A stretch of DNA of 64,000 nucleotides from Bdellovibrio sp. 22V (GCF_030169785.1 NZ_CP125854.1:1736001-1800000), one strand, 5' to 3'. Positions 19,029 to 28,214 are shown, numbered from the stretch's first letter. Made by a program: numbers and translations. Notes: generated by a model not told the origin, from the sequence alone.

Positions 19029-20623
19029 AACAGATACTGAACGCCACCCATGAACGTTGTCATTTTATGGCTGGCGCTGGAAGCGGGATCAGTTCTTTCT
19101 CCGGTGCCGCTAAAGTCCGTGCTGTAGTTTTCAAGCAGGATTTCGCCGCGAATTTTGAAACGCGTTTTCATTTTATAATCTACGAAGAAACTAAATGCAT
19201 TGATGCTACTGTCTTCTGAAGCTCCGCTGCTGAGATTTTCACTTACGCTTGGATTCATGTAGAAATCAAATTTACCGCCGATATCGACGGGCATTTCCTC
19301 TGACAACGGAAATTGGCCGGCGATGCTGACTAAGAAACCGCCATACTTCATCGTTGTGAAGGCTGTAGGTGTGCTGTCATCGACGTTAAAGTTTGTATTC
19401 ATGAAACCCGCGGCAACCTGAAGTTTCGGTCCGAAGAAGTCGCTGGTTAACAGGAAGTTGTAACCAAAGTTAACGCCATATTGACTCATCGACATGTTCA
19501 ATTTGCTTGGCGAAGAACCGCTCAGACCATTATCAATTTCAAAAACCGATTGGCGCAATTGCAAGCCGAAATACCATTCGGGATTAAGCCAGAGCTCGCC
19601 ACGTACCATGATGTTCGGAGCAAGGTTGCTGCTGCCGCTGATTGAGCCTGCCGTGTTTAAATTCACGTTTTGTGTGTAATTCGAAAGACCCGCGAGCAGC
19701 TCGATTTTTCCAAACTGCGGAGGCATCGTCGGCAGCCATTCTTGCGGCTCTTCACCGAAAGCGACATCTTTATCTGGACGTTGAGTGATATCCTGCAAAA
19801 CTTTTCCGGAAGGGGTTGTCACAGGAACGGAGTATTTTACAAACTCATCAGGCATCACTTTGGAGCCTACTGTGATGACACCGGGTTCTCTTTCCATTTC
19901 GATGGCGCCGAAACTCAGATACGGTTCCACCTTAAAAAGTTTCACACGCCCCAAGACTTCCTTTTCGGTGCTCACCATGAAATTCAGTTTTGGGTGACGA
20001 TTGATTTTGATAATTTGCACGACGGAAACGCGGCTATCGGGTTTTATTCCGTAAGCGCTTCCCAGATTCAAAGTGACTTGCTGCCCACGGCGGCTCAGGA
20101 TCGTCGCGCGGAAAGGCATGCGATATTTGATATTCTCAAAAAGTTTTCTGACTTCGGCTTTTACATCCGCCGTTTCAAATCCTTTGTACTCATTGAGTGA
20201 CTCTTGCAGAAGAGGCAAACCTTCGCGTCCCACAAAAAGAGTAAGAGTGATAGAAAGACCGCGAGAGCCACGTACGATTCGTGATGTCAGTGCCGCTTCG
20301 CTCTTTGCGGCTTGAAGAATTTTCTGAACGTCGCCAGGTTTTTCATCTAACGTTTCGGATTTCACTTTGACGTCTTGTGGGTAATTCGCCAAAGACCATT
20401 GTTTGTCATCGTTAAGAAGCTGGCGCAGTTCCTCTTCTACGGGGCGCGCATAAATCCCGCCGACATTGTCCGTTGTGGGCACAAGAACAATGGACTTGAT
20501 CGCCAGATCTTGGTCGACAGCGCTGACATAGACGTTCTGGGCATTAGTCTGGCCCCAAGAAGGAAGCGATATAGAAATGAAACAGGACGCGACGAAGATA
20601 AATCTCAGAGGAAATGATTTCAT
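19025..20623 (-). CDS. Outer-membrane beta-barrel protein with periplasmic N-terminal region
   Basis: A 532-residue protein. The signal peptide ends around PSWGQ (residue 25). Residues 30-280 form a soluble part containing a GSAYGIKPDSRVSVV stretch typical of small beta domains. From about residue 300 alternating aromatic/polar beta strands (GKIELLAGLSNYTQ, WYFGLQLRQSVFEI, YGVNFGYNFLL) end with terminal Phe (GGVQYLF), the usual outer-membrane assembly signal. No named family. It is head-to-head with another barrel protein at 20701. Confidence 0.75.
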   Translation of the reverse strand: MKSFPLRFIFVASCFISISLPSWGQTNAQNVYVSAVDQDLAIKSIVLVPTTDNVGGIYARPVEEELRQLLNDDKQWSLANYPQDVKVKSETLDEKPGDVQKILQAAKSEAALTSRIVRGSRGLSITLTLFVGREGLPLLQESLNEYKGFETADVKAEVRKLFENIKYRMPFRATILSRRGQQVTLNLGSAYGIKPDSRVSVVQIIKINRHPKLNFMVSTEKEVLGRVKLFKVEPYLSFGAIEMEREPGVITVGSKVMPDEFVKYSVPVTTPSGKVLQDITQRPDKDVAFGEEPQEWLPTMPPQFGKIELLAGLSNYTQNVNLNTAGSISGSSNLAPNIMVRGELWLNPEWYFGLQLRQSVFEIDNGLSGSSPSKLNMSMSQYGVNFGYNFLLTSDFFGPKLQVAAGFMNTNFNVDDSTPTAFTTMKYGGFLVSIAGQFPLSEEMPVDIGGKFDFYMNPSVSENLSSGASEDSSINAFSFFVDYKMKTRFKIRGEILLENYSTDFSGTGERTDPASSASHKMTTFMGGVQYLF

Positions 20624-20700
20624 AAAATAATTCTGCCCGCTCTCTGAAAACAGGTCAATTTGACGTCAAGTAATTCGGACCGAGAGCCGAAAGAATTTCT

Positions 20701-21906
20701 ATGAATTCATATCTTTCTTTCCTTGTGACTCTTCTTTTTTTGTTCTCGCATGCGCCAGCAATGGCACAGGTGGGTCTAGAGGGTTTTTCTTCTGGACGTT
20801 ATGAAGTACGTAAATCGAAAACAAGAAAGCTTGCCTCTGAGGGTGAGGCGGCTCCTGTCGTGACGGATTCTGACGGTCTAAAAGTTCGTACCTTGAAGCC
20901 AGAAGAATTGGCCGCTGAAGAAAAGGCGCGCCAAGAGGCGGAACGCCAAGCAAAGTTAGCTGAAGAAAAGAAAGCGGCAGAGAAAAAAGCTGCTGAGGCA
21001 AAAGCGGCTGAAAGCAAGCCGACAGCGACTGTCGTGACGACAGGTCCAGTTGTAGTGAACCCGATTCTGACAGCGCCACCGGAAGCTCCTGAGGTGCAAG
21101 AGCCTGGTTTGGGCGAGCAGGCGCAAAGTCTTTTCTCGAATGGTGCGGAAAGAATTTACGATTTCTACCGCGAGCAGATTCATCCTGATGATATTCGCAA
21201 CAATCGCGTAGAATTGGATGTGATGCCCGTTGTGACTTACAACGATTCCCAATCCAATTACTCGTTCAGGGATTATCAGAGCTATTTCAACGCGCTTAAG
21301 ATTAAAACGAATGTTTGGTTTACGCCCTTGATCGGTGTTAGTGGCCAAGTGATGTTCTCATTTGCTGCGGATGTGGATTCTCTGAACGCCGATCAATCTC
21401 GTGTCCCTGCGAAGTATGAGTTTGTTGATCTGGGATTGAACTTTAGAAAGTTCTTTGGTGTTTCCCGCAAATCAAGCTCGGTGGAGTTTTCCGTTTTGTT
21501 CAGTGACAATAAGATGAATACTCCGAGTGACAATGATTCGCACCCGCGAATTAAGTCAACAGGATTGGGTGTAGGTTTAAAGGCGCGAATTCCAACGTCG
21601 ACAAGTTATGCATGGGTTATTGGCGGAAGCTTCTTTCCTCGCTTGCAACACTCGGAGTCGGGAACAAGTATTTCTGTGACATCAGGTTCGGCTGAAGAAA
21701 GCGTTCGTTTCGGACTTGATCTTGGCGGTGAATGGAAATTCACGCGCGAAAGTCAGATGATTTGGAATCTGGGAGCCAGCACGGAAAGAAACGTCTTTGA
21801 CGGAGCAGCGTCTTTGCCCGACCCAAGTACGGGTGCAACTCCTTCCAACGTCAGCGTGACAAACTCTTTGTATATGTTCTCCCTAGGCTATCGTTGGGGA
21901 CACTAA
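20701..21906 (+). CDS. Outer-membrane beta-barrel-like protein with Ala/Lys/Glu coiled segment
   Basis: A 401-residue protein. The signal peptide ends AMAQ (residue 22). Residues 60-105 are a highly charged KAAEKKAAEAKAAE-type helix as in TolA/TonB-like spacers, then a Pro/Val stretch. From about residue 150 there are repeating amphipathic strands (VELDVMPVVTY, SVEFSVLFSDN) ending SLGYRWGH. Probably a barrel joined to a periplasm-spanning helix, perhaps contacting peptidoglycan. Function unknown. Divergent from the barrel gene at 19025, sharing a 77 bp promoter region. Confidence 0.7.
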   Translation: MNSYLSFLVTLLFLFSHAPAMAQVGLEGFSSGRYEVRKSKTRKLASEGEAAPVVTDSDGLKVRTLKPEELAAEEKARQEAERQAKLAEEKKAAEKKAAEAKAAESKPTATVVTTGPVVVNPILTAPPEAPEVQEPGLGEQAQSLFSNGAERIYDFYREQIHPDDIRNNRVELDVMPVVTYNDSQSNYSFRDYQSYFNALKIKTNVWFTPLIGVSGQVMFSFAADVDSLNADQSRVPAKYEFVDLGLNFRKFFGVSRKSSSVEFSVLFSDNKMNTPSDNDSHPRIKSTGLGVGLKARIPTSTSYAWVIGGSFFPRLQHSESGTSISVTSGSAEESVRFGLDLGGEWKFTRESQMIWNLGASTERNVFDGAASLPDPSTGATPSNVSVTNSLYMFSLGYRWGH

Positions 21907-21948
21907 AATCCTCTCATCAAAAGGATTTATCAAATCTATACTGGCGGT

Positions 21949-22341
21949 ATGAAGATTCGTTTCGCTGTTATCGACGACGCCGCCTTTCTTAGAGAACTCA
22001 TCAAAAACATTGTGACTTCCGTCGGCGGCACCTGCGTGGGCGAAGCGGCCAATGGCGACGAAGCTATCGCGCTTGTGGAATCAACACTGCCTGAGCTGGT
22101 GTTTCTCGACATGGTGATGCCGTTACGAAATGGTATTGAGACTGCCAAGGTCCTCAAAGAACTTCACCCCGACATTAAAATTATTGGTTGTTCTACAATC
22201 GACCAAGATATGTTGGTGCAGAAAGCTTACGAAGCCGGTTTCGACGACTACGTAACGAAGCCTTTCAGCAAAGAACAGATTTTAAATTCAATTTCAAAAG
22301 TATTACCGCATCTAGGAGAGTCATCACATGGAAGAACTTAA
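21949..22341 (+). CDS. CheY-like single-domain response regulator
   Basis: A 130-residue receiver domain alone. The acidic pocket is Asp9/Asp10, the phosphoacceptor Asp54 in VFLDMVMP, the switch residue Ser82/Thr83 in GCSTID and Lys104 in TKPF. No output domain, so it acts by protein interaction like CheY. No cognate kinase is adjacent; the soluble histidine kinase at 53776 is the only one in the window and there is no direct link. The following small gene starts inside this one (14 bp overlap). Confidence 0.93.
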   Translation: MKIRFAVIDDAAFLRELIKNIVTSVGGTCVGEAANGDEAIALVESTLPELVFLDMVMPLRNGIETAKVLKELHPDIKIIGCSTIDQDMLVQKAYEAGFDDYVTKPFSKEQILNSISKVLPHLGESSHGRT

Positions 22342-22588
22342 GTTCGTTGTTAAGTGTCTGTGTTTCACAATGTTGTTAGTTGTTCTAATGCAAGTGAAAG
22401 TGAGCGGAGGATCAATCGAAGCTCACACGTTTCAGTTCTTAAGAAGATCTACGGTTTCTCAATACATTCAAAGTGCAGCGGCAGGCGGAGCCATGGCTTT
22501 GCGTAATTTAGGCGGCGCTCTTAAAGATGGAGTTGCCAGCACTGTTGATGGATTTCAAGAAGGCGCTCACGAAAAGGCGATTCGCTAA
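22328..22588 (+). CDS. Small protein with one hydrophobic segment, coupled to response regulator
   Basis: An 86-residue protein. An AGGAG site precedes the ATG. The start overlaps the response-regulator stop by 14 bp, which suggests translational coupling. Residues 6-24 (VVKCLCFTMLLVVLMQV) form a membrane segment or uncleaved signal. The rest is short, with Gly/Ala-rich helix SAAAGGAMALRNLGGALKDG. Unknown function; it may be a membrane partner of the regulator. Confidence 0.65.
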   Translation: MEELKFVVKCLCFTMLLVVLMQVKVSGGSIEAHTFQFLRRSTVSQYIQSAAAGGAMALRNLGGALKDGVASTVDGFQEGAHEKAIR

Positions 22589-22605
22589 GACGGAAAAAAG
22601 GGAAA

Positions 22606-22691
22606 GGAAGAGTGACCTTGGGGGGAGAAGTCACCCTTCCTCGGAGGCATATTCAAATAATCAGGTGGAAACAGGTACCAGGTACCTTTTT
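22606..22691. terminator. Two hairpins, the second followed by a T-run
   Basis: GGAAG-GTGAC pairs with GTCAC-CTTCC (22606-22640). A second small hairpin, AGGTA-CCAGG-TACCT (22673-22687), is followed by TTTTT. They lie between the gene ending at 22588 and the convergent gene at 22696 and probably terminate the plus-strand transcript. Confidence 0.5.
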
Positions 22692-22695
22692 CTCA

Positions 22696-22896
22696 TTACT
22701 TGATACCTGATTTCGTCGACTCTTTACCCATTTGTGGAGTTGATTTCGCAACTTTCGCCACGCGTACTGGGTTCGTGTTTTTCAATAGGTCATTAGAGGA
22801 AGACGCCACTCGATGTGAGCATTTCGGGTTTGCGATCGCTGCAGAGGCAAATGCGATCACAGACATACCAATAACGGCTTTAACGACATTCTTCAT
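22696..22896 (-). CDS. Very small secreted protein
   Basis: A 66-residue protein. The signal peptide is 1-23 (ending AAIANP), then a mature basic Ser/Lys-rich peptide of about 43 residues with one Cys. GAGTGACC-type purine-rich sequence lies upstream of the ATG. No family. Located just beyond the terminator of the hit gene. Confidence 0.6.
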   Translation of the reverse strand: MKNVVKAVIGMSVIAFASAAIANPKCSHRVASSSNDLLKNTNPVRVAKVAKSTPQMGKESTKSGIK

Positions 22897-23000
22897 AGGT
22901 CACTCCTTTATAAAAAGAACTCTTCATAAAGGTTGTAATGCAGCGGGTGTGCCAGGATTTCCGTCTCAGAATGAGACAAATACGTTACATTTGGATCAAA

Positions 23001-23034
23001 ATAAAAGGGCCTTGGTTGCCCAAAGCCCTTTTAT
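23001..23034 (-). terminator. Terminator of the hit locus
   Basis: A 10 bp stem, ATAAAAGGGC/GCCCTTTTAT, is followed on the minus strand by TTTTGATC, 29 bp after the hit stop. The symmetrical stem could also act on the plus strand. Confidence 0.78.
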
Positions 23035-23062
23035 GCTTTCGATTGGAAAGAAACTAGACAGT

Positions 23063-23365
23063 TTAGCGAGTACCCTCTTTGGGAGCCCCTTCAGCACCAG
23101 GGCTTGAAGGAGATGCTGGAGACCCTTTTGGTCTATAAGTCGTATCATCGCCTAAACGCGTATGCTTCATACGAGCGATACACTCAGGGCAAGTTCCTAC
23201 AGCCGCGACGTCAGCCTCAAGAGCTTTGCCGGATCTTGCTTCATTTGGATCTTCTCCAGGATTTACTGTTCTTTTAGCATCGCCTTCTTGCGCCCAAGAA
23301 GAAGCTGTGCCGACGAAGGAAAAACCTAGTGCCAACAAAATGGAAAGAGCTACGAGTCTTTTCAT
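23063..23365 (-). CDS. hit: Host-interaction (hit) locus small secreted protein, Bd0108-like
   Basis: A 100-residue protein from the ATG at 23365, with GGAGAAGG upstream. The signal peptide ends SSWAQ. The mature part is small and probably disordered, with a CPECIAR pair of cysteines and a Ser/Pro/Gly-rich tail. The call rests on size (about 100 residues), signal peptide, and position beside an RHS-type protein at the end of a Tad/Flp operon, the arrangement of B. bacteriovorus Bd0108-Bd0109. In that species mutations here commonly give host-independent growth, and the protein is linked to pilus extrusion/retraction. A near-direct repeat sits near its 3-prime end. Confidence 0.82.
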   Translation of the reverse strand: MKRLVALSILLALGFSFVGTASSWAQEGDAKRTVNPGEDPNEARSGKALEADVAAVGTCPECIARMKHTRLGDDTTYRPKGSPASPSSPGAEGAPKEGTR

Positions 23366-23381
23366 ATAATCACCTTCTCCT

Positions 23382-25034
23382 TTATAGATACATTTCTGCG
23401 GTTGCAGGGGCAATGATATCTAGCAGGTTATTAAAAGTACTTGCAACTTGCATCGCTACAGAAGGGCCTTCTTTGCTGTCAACTTTGTTGATTTCGCCAT
23501 TGGGCTTGTAGCTCACCACGATTGTGCCTAATCCAGGACGGGTTACAATGGATGGCTTGCCGTAACGTTCTTCGTACTCGATTTTAACGACCTTCTTCGC
23601 TTGATCTGTGATCGTCGCGATACGGCCTCTGTTATCGTAAGTCATATTGATTTTCTGACCGTCGCTATTTTGCGCGAAAGTCAGGTTGCCTTTGCCATCG
23701 TATTTAAATTGAGTGGCTTTGACGGAAATCTTTTGGCCTTTTTCATTAAAGAAAGTGCTTGTAACAGAACTTACTTTTTTGATCTTAGGATCGTACTCGT
23801 AAGCCATGCGCATGTTTGGCGCCGCTTTTACTTTAACCAATCCATCTGGATAGTATTCGTAAGAAACGCGGTCAGCGTTACGGCGGATGGAAACAGGCTT
23901 ACCAAATACCTCGTGATAAGTAATGTCTGTTACGTTACCGCTGACAGTGGTCATCACACGTTGCAGGAAGTATTGTCCGTCAGCGCGTTGTTGATGCCAG
24001 AATTCATATTTATTATCCGCCATCACTTCTTTGCCGCAGGTCTTTTTTACTGTCGACCAGTAGTGATTCTTCGGATCGTTTTGCGAGAATTCGTATTTAT
24101 AGTTCTCGATACACTTATCGCGGTCAGCAAAAGCAACGACCCAGTCATTCTTCTTGTCGTACTTGATTGCTACGAATGATTTGTCTGGCCAAGAAGCCTT
24201 TGTCAAATTGTGAAGCTCATCGTACTCGTAAGTATATGTCTTCAACCAAGCGTTCTTTACAGACGCAAGGTCATCCAAGTTGGCGAATTTATATTCCGCC
24301 ATCAAGCCGTTCGGGCCTGTGATGGATTTAACTTTCTTGTTTTGGAAGTATTTGAAATTTAAACGACGGCCATTGTTATCTTGGATAGAGGCAATAACGT
24401 CTTTGTCGTAATCGAACTTCAAATAGTTGCCGTTTTTGTCGTAGATGTGAGTCATCTTTCCTTGCGGGCTGAAACGCTGAGCGCTCCCGTCTGGAAGATT
24501 ACGCGTGTAATGCGTTTTATTGAAAACAAAGTGTTCGACCTCTTTGCCGTTGGCATAGAACTTCGTGCCCTCTTTCACAGGAACACTGATTCCATATTGA
24601 GTGGCGTACTCAGAGCGAAGATTGTCGTCTTCAAGAAGTTGAGTTTTCAAATTATTGATGTAAGCCTCAGTGACGCCCACTTTTTTCTCGGCCTTCATCT
24701 TTGTAACGATTTGAGAAATTGTAGATTCAATATCTTTACGAGTGACTTCGCGAGGAGCGAAAGTAACCTCTAAACCGCCGCCGCACTCTTTGATTTTGAT
24801 ATTGCCTTCTGCATTTACTTCCATCGAAGTTTCAAAATCAGAACACCATCCAAACCCAAACATTCCATTAAAAAGAGAACGGCTGTTGTAAGTGCGAACG
24901 ATCTTCAGATCATAACCACTTCCAGGAACATCCATATCAATCCATGTATTGGAATAGTTGGCATTTTTCATATCCACAAGAGCAAAAGCTTGTGCTGAAA
25001 AAAGAAAAGCGAACGCCAAAATTGCTTTCTTCAT
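23382..25034 (-). CDS. Secreted RHS/YD-repeat protein, Bd0109-like
   Basis: A 550-residue protein. The signal peptide is 1-18 (ending AQAFA). Residues 25-85 resemble the domain that precedes RHS repeats (YNSRSLFNGMFGFGWCSDFE). From about 165 on there are recurrent YD-type units (DKNGNYLKFDYD, NNGRRLNFKY, YEYDELHNLTKASWPD, TYDNRGRIATI). No toxin-like C-terminus, and much shorter than RHS toxins, so probably a structural periplasmic or wall-associated shell. In B. bacteriovorus Bd0109 interacts with Bd0108. It lies 31 bp after tadB and 16 bp before the hit gene. Confidence 0.85.
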   Translation of the reverse strand: MKKAILAFAFLFSAQAFALVDMKNANYSNTWIDMDVPGSGYDLKIVRTYNSRSLFNGMFGFGWCSDFETSMEVNAEGNIKIKECGGGLEVTFAPREVTRKDIESTISQIVTKMKAEKKVGVTEAYINNLKTQLLEDDNLRSEYATQYGISVPVKEGTKFYANGKEVEHFVFNKTHYTRNLPDGSAQRFSPQGKMTHIYDKNGNYLKFDYDKDVIASIQDNNGRRLNFKYFQNKKVKSITGPNGLMAEYKFANLDDLASVKNAWLKTYTYEYDELHNLTKASWPDKSFVAIKYDKKNDWVVAFADRDKCIENYKYEFSQNDPKNHYWSTVKKTCGKEVMADNKYEFWHQQRADGQYFLQRVMTTVSGNVTDITYHEVFGKPVSIRRNADRVSYEYYPDGLVKVKAAPNMRMAYEYDPKIKKVSSVTSTFFNEKGQKISVKATQFKYDGKGNLTFAQNSDGQKINMTYDNRGRIATITDQAKKVVKIEYEERYGKPSIVTRPGLGTIVVSYKPNGEINKVDSKEGPSVAMQVASTFNNLLDIIAPATAEMYL

Positions 25035-25065
25035 TATAGATTACCTCTTCCTTGAAACTGACAAA

Positions 25066-25941
25066 CTACACTTTGATGGTAACAAGTTTTTTAATTATTA
25101 CGCCACCGATTATTTGGAGAGAGAGCATCACGAACAGTAACACTAGACCAAGGGTTGTGCTAAACATTGGTTTGATGAATGCCGGATCTATCACAAGAAA
25201 CACGGCCATCAAGATAAACGGAATCATGGTGACGATAATCCCTTGCATGAGACCCTGTGCGGTCAAAGCTTGAATTTTTTTCTCTACCTTTTGTCTCTCA
25301 CGAATCACCATGACGATGGTCTGGAATGTCTCTGCCAAGTTACCGCCGGTCTCTTTAAGAATATTGATCGACGTTACGAACATTTGTACGTCAGGGCGAG
25401 GAATGCGATTTCCTAAATCGTTCAAAGCGCTTTCGAAACTGTCGCCGACTTGCATTTGATAAAGTACTTGTGCGAACTCTTGGCTGATCGGGTTTCCCAT
25501 GATCTCCACGACGCGCTTCATGGATTCCTGTGGATTGGATCCGGCTTTAATACCGTTGGCCATGATTGTAAGACCGTCCACCATTTGATCTACGAAACGT
25601 GTGCAACGCTGTTCGTAAATCAAGCGCACGAGTAAAAGAGGAAGCTGCCAGCCTGCGACCGTAATAGAAGCGCCGAAGACGAAGCCCATAAGAACGTTGG
25701 GCCAGAATGCCAAGAACACCAAGGCACCCACACCAAAGCTCATCAGGAGGATAAGAATGGTGATCTTCTTTTCGTCAACGTCATTTCCCATCAAACGAAG
25801 AAGTTTGATCACTTGATCACGCTGCCCAAGGCTGCGCTTATGAAGCCATGCGATTGCTTTGTCGGCCCAAAGGATAACAAAGATAAAAACGCAGATTCCA
25901 AAAAGTGGGATCATCACCCATTCGTTAAATAAGAACTTCAT
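25066..25941 (-). CDS. tadB: Tad pilus inner-membrane platform protein (T2SSF domain, TadB-like)
   Basis: A 291-residue protein. Membrane segments are near residues 10-27, 65-105 (two helices) and 225-285 (two helices), enclosing a GspF/T2SSF cytoplasmic domain (residues 110-235; FVDQMVDGLTIMANGIKAG, GNLAETFQTIVMVIRERQ). It forms the membrane base on which the TadA ATPase acts. Tad systems usually encode two such proteins (TadB and TadC). Only one is present here: the next gene is the RHS protein. Confidence 0.9.
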   Translation of the reverse strand: MKFLFNEWVMIPLFGICVFIFVILWADKAIAWLHKRSLGQRDQVIKLLRLMGNDVDEKKITILILLMSFGVGALVFLAFWPNVLMGFVFGASITVAGWQLPLLLVRLIYEQRCTRFVDQMVDGLTIMANGIKAGSNPQESMKRVVEIMGNPISQEFAQVLYQMQVGDSFESALNDLGNRIPRPDVQMFVTSINILKETGGNLAETFQTIVMVIRERQKVEKKIQALTAQGLMQGIIVTMIPFILMAVFLVIDPAFIKPMFSTTLGLVLLFVMLSLQIIGGVIIKKLVTIKV

Positions 25942-25944
25942 CTA

Positions 25945-28161
25945 CTACCCCGATTTTTTCACCGGTGCGACTCCTGGCATTTTTGGCATAGCCGCTGCGA
26001 TAGGCGGTTTCGGCTGTGCTGCTGCCGGGTTGTTTGTATTTGGATCATTCGCAAAGATCTCACGAGGAATCACAACACCTTTATCGCTCAGCTTTTGGAT
26101 AAAGCTTGGGATTGTACCTGTTGCCTGGAAGACCCCTTGGATCTTTCTGTTTTTGTCGTAACCTGTTTCTTTGAATCTGAAGATCTCTGCCAAAGTAACA
26201 ACGTCACCTTGCATACCTGCGACTTCCGTAATGCTTAAAAGCTTACGGCTACCGTCAGAAAGACGCGAGATTTGCACGATCAAGTTGACTGCGCCGGCGA
26301 TTTGTTCACGGATCGCGCGGACAGGAAGCTCCATACCCGACATCATACAAAGCGTTTCCAGACGCGCAATACATTCACGTGGACTGTTGGCGTGAGTCGT
26401 TGTCATAGAGCCATCGTGACCTGTATTCATCGCTTGCAACATATCAAGAGCGGCGCCGTCACGGCACTCACCCACGATGATGCGGTCGGGACGCATACGC
26501 AGGGCATTTTTGATCAAGTCACGAATCGTGACTGCGTTAGTTCCTTCCATAGAAGCGGGACGTGTCTCCAGACGGACGACGTGTTCCTGCTGCAATTGCA
26601 ACTCGGCCGCGTCCTCGACGGTGATCACACGTTCATTCGAAGGAATGAATGAGGAAAGCATATTCAACAAAGAGGTTTTACCTGAACCAGTACCACCAGA
26701 GATAACAACGTTCAAACCGTTTTCCACGCAGATGCGAAGGAAGTCGATCATGTTTTTCGTTGTACTTCCGTAGTTGATGTATTTTTCAGGAGTAATACCG
26801 CCTTTTTTAAATTTACGAATCGTCAAAGCCGGTCCGTCGATCGCAAGAGGTTCAATCACGGCGTTCACACGCGATCCATCTTTCAAGCGCGCATCCACGT
26901 AAGGTGTAGAGTCGTTGATTTGACGGCCGAGAGGAGTCACGATCCTTTCAATAATACGACGAAGGTGATCATTCGATGTGAATGTCACTGGACTTAGCTG
27001 AACCTTTCCGCCTTTTTCAAGAAAGATTTTTCTGAAACCATTTACCATGATCTCTGAAACATCCGGATCGGCGAGAAGGTCTTCCAAAGGACCTAAGCCC
27101 AAAGCCTCTTCTAAAACTTCTTTGATAATTTTAGAACGCTCTTCACGCGCAAGATCAGGAGCTTCACGGTCGACAATCAGAGTGATTTCTCTTTTCGTTT
27201 TCTCGCGAACTTCTTTTTCTTTGTTCTCGTCCTGTTTGCCATCGACCAGAAGTTTTTTAAGATCGACCGTGCGGATCAATTCATTGTGCACACGGATCTT
27301 GAGCAGCGTGCGCGCATCCATCCCCGCAGTGGCTATTGCACCCGCAGTTCCGTCGGCAGCAGAGGCCGCAGCCGGTGCAGGAGGTTTGGGACGAGAAACG
27401 GTTTTAAGTCTTTGCAGAACTCCGCCCGTTAACTTACGAGCGACATCATAATAAGCCGCAGTCACCGGAGCTTTCGGCGAAGAGATTACAAAAGGCGTGT
27501 ACTTCTGCAAAGCCATCATAGATGTGGCTTCGTCTTGAGGAATAATTCCTAAGAATGGAAGCTGTAACTGATTTGAAATCGTTTGCGGCGACAATCCCGT
27601 CGGTGACGCTTTATTGATAACGAGCTGAAACATATCTTTCGGCAACGTTGCAGAAAGAAGTTCATTGATAAGACGTTGAGTCTGCGTAACGACAAGAACT
27701 TCAGGGCTGGTCACGATCATGATCGCAGTGGCTTCTTGAAGTACCGCCATCTGCGCAGGACCCAAATCAGTGCCGACGTCGACGATCACAAATTTGAAAG
27801 CACGACTGAAAAATTCCATGAGCTTGCCAAGAAGATCCGGAGAAATATTCAATGCTTCTTCAGGGCCGCGAACCGCACCCAAGTAGGCGAGACCTGACTG
27901 GTGCATCGTCACGAGAGTGTTCATCGGCTGAGAGTTGAGTGAGCCTTGGAAGTTCGCAAGTTCTTTCAAAGTTTTTTGCGGCTTCAAACCCATGATGACG
28001 TTCTGATCGCCGACGGATTTTGCGTCAGCATCAACAAGAAGCACTTGCGTGCGAAGTTCTGTCATGAGGGTGCAAGCAAGATTGGCTGCAAAGACGCTCT
28101 TTCCGACGCCGCCTTTACCGCCAACAACTGCGATGAGATTACAATTAGGATTAATAGCCAA
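25945..28161 (-). CDS. TadZ (ParA-like)-TadA (CpaF ATPase) fusion
   Basis: A 738-residue protein. Residues 1-250 are a MinD/ParA ATPase with deviant Walker A GGKGGVGKS (residues 9-17), as in CpaE/TadZ, which places the pilus machinery at a pole. A Pro/Ala linker (about 252-280) joins a CpaF/TadA-type secretion ATPase with Walker A GGTGSGKTS near residue 490, an Asp box, Walker B RIIVGECRDG and a THANSPRE His box. A second Pro-rich tail ends the protein. The two are separate genes in most Tad loci. It lies 3 bp from tadB. Confidence 0.92.
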   Translation of the reverse strand: MAINPNCNLIAVVGGKGGVGKSVFAANLACTLMTELRTQVLLVDADAKSVGDQNVIMGLKPQKTLKELANFQGSLNSQPMNTLVTMHQSGLAYLGAVRGPEEALNISPDLLGKLMEFFSRAFKFVIVDVGTDLGPAQMAVLQEATAIMIVTSPEVLVVTQTQRLINELLSATLPKDMFQLVINKASPTGLSPQTISNQLQLPFLGIIPQDEATSMMALQKYTPFVISSPKAPVTAAYYDVARKLTGGVLQRLKTVSRPKPPAPAAASAADGTAGAIATAGMDARTLLKIRVHNELIRTVDLKKLLVDGKQDENKEKEVREKTKREITLIVDREAPDLAREERSKIIKEVLEEALGLGPLEDLLADPDVSEIMVNGFRKIFLEKGGKVQLSPVTFTSNDHLRRIIERIVTPLGRQINDSTPYVDARLKDGSRVNAVIEPLAIDGPALTIRKFKKGGITPEKYINYGSTTKNMIDFLRICVENGLNVVISGGTGSGKTSLLNMLSSFIPSNERVITVEDAAELQLQQEHVVRLETRPASMEGTNAVTIRDLIKNALRMRPDRIIVGECRDGAALDMLQAMNTGHDGSMTTTHANSPRECIARLETLCMMSGMELPVRAIREQIAGAVNLIVQISRLSDGSRKLLSITEVAGMQGDVVTLAEIFRFKETGYDKNRKIQGVFQATGTIPSFIQKLSDKGVVIPREIFANDPNTNNPAAAQPKPPIAAAMPKMPGVAPVKKSG

Positions 28162-28214
28162 TGCAGACCTCCAAACGACTTATCGGCGTAAAGAGGAGGC
28201 CCGTTTACGAGATC

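Noticed and set aside
19670-20200. A 176-codon plus-strand frame inside the outer-membrane gene
   Set aside because: The minus-strand protein has a signal peptide and a barrel with terminal Phe, so this frame is a shadow.
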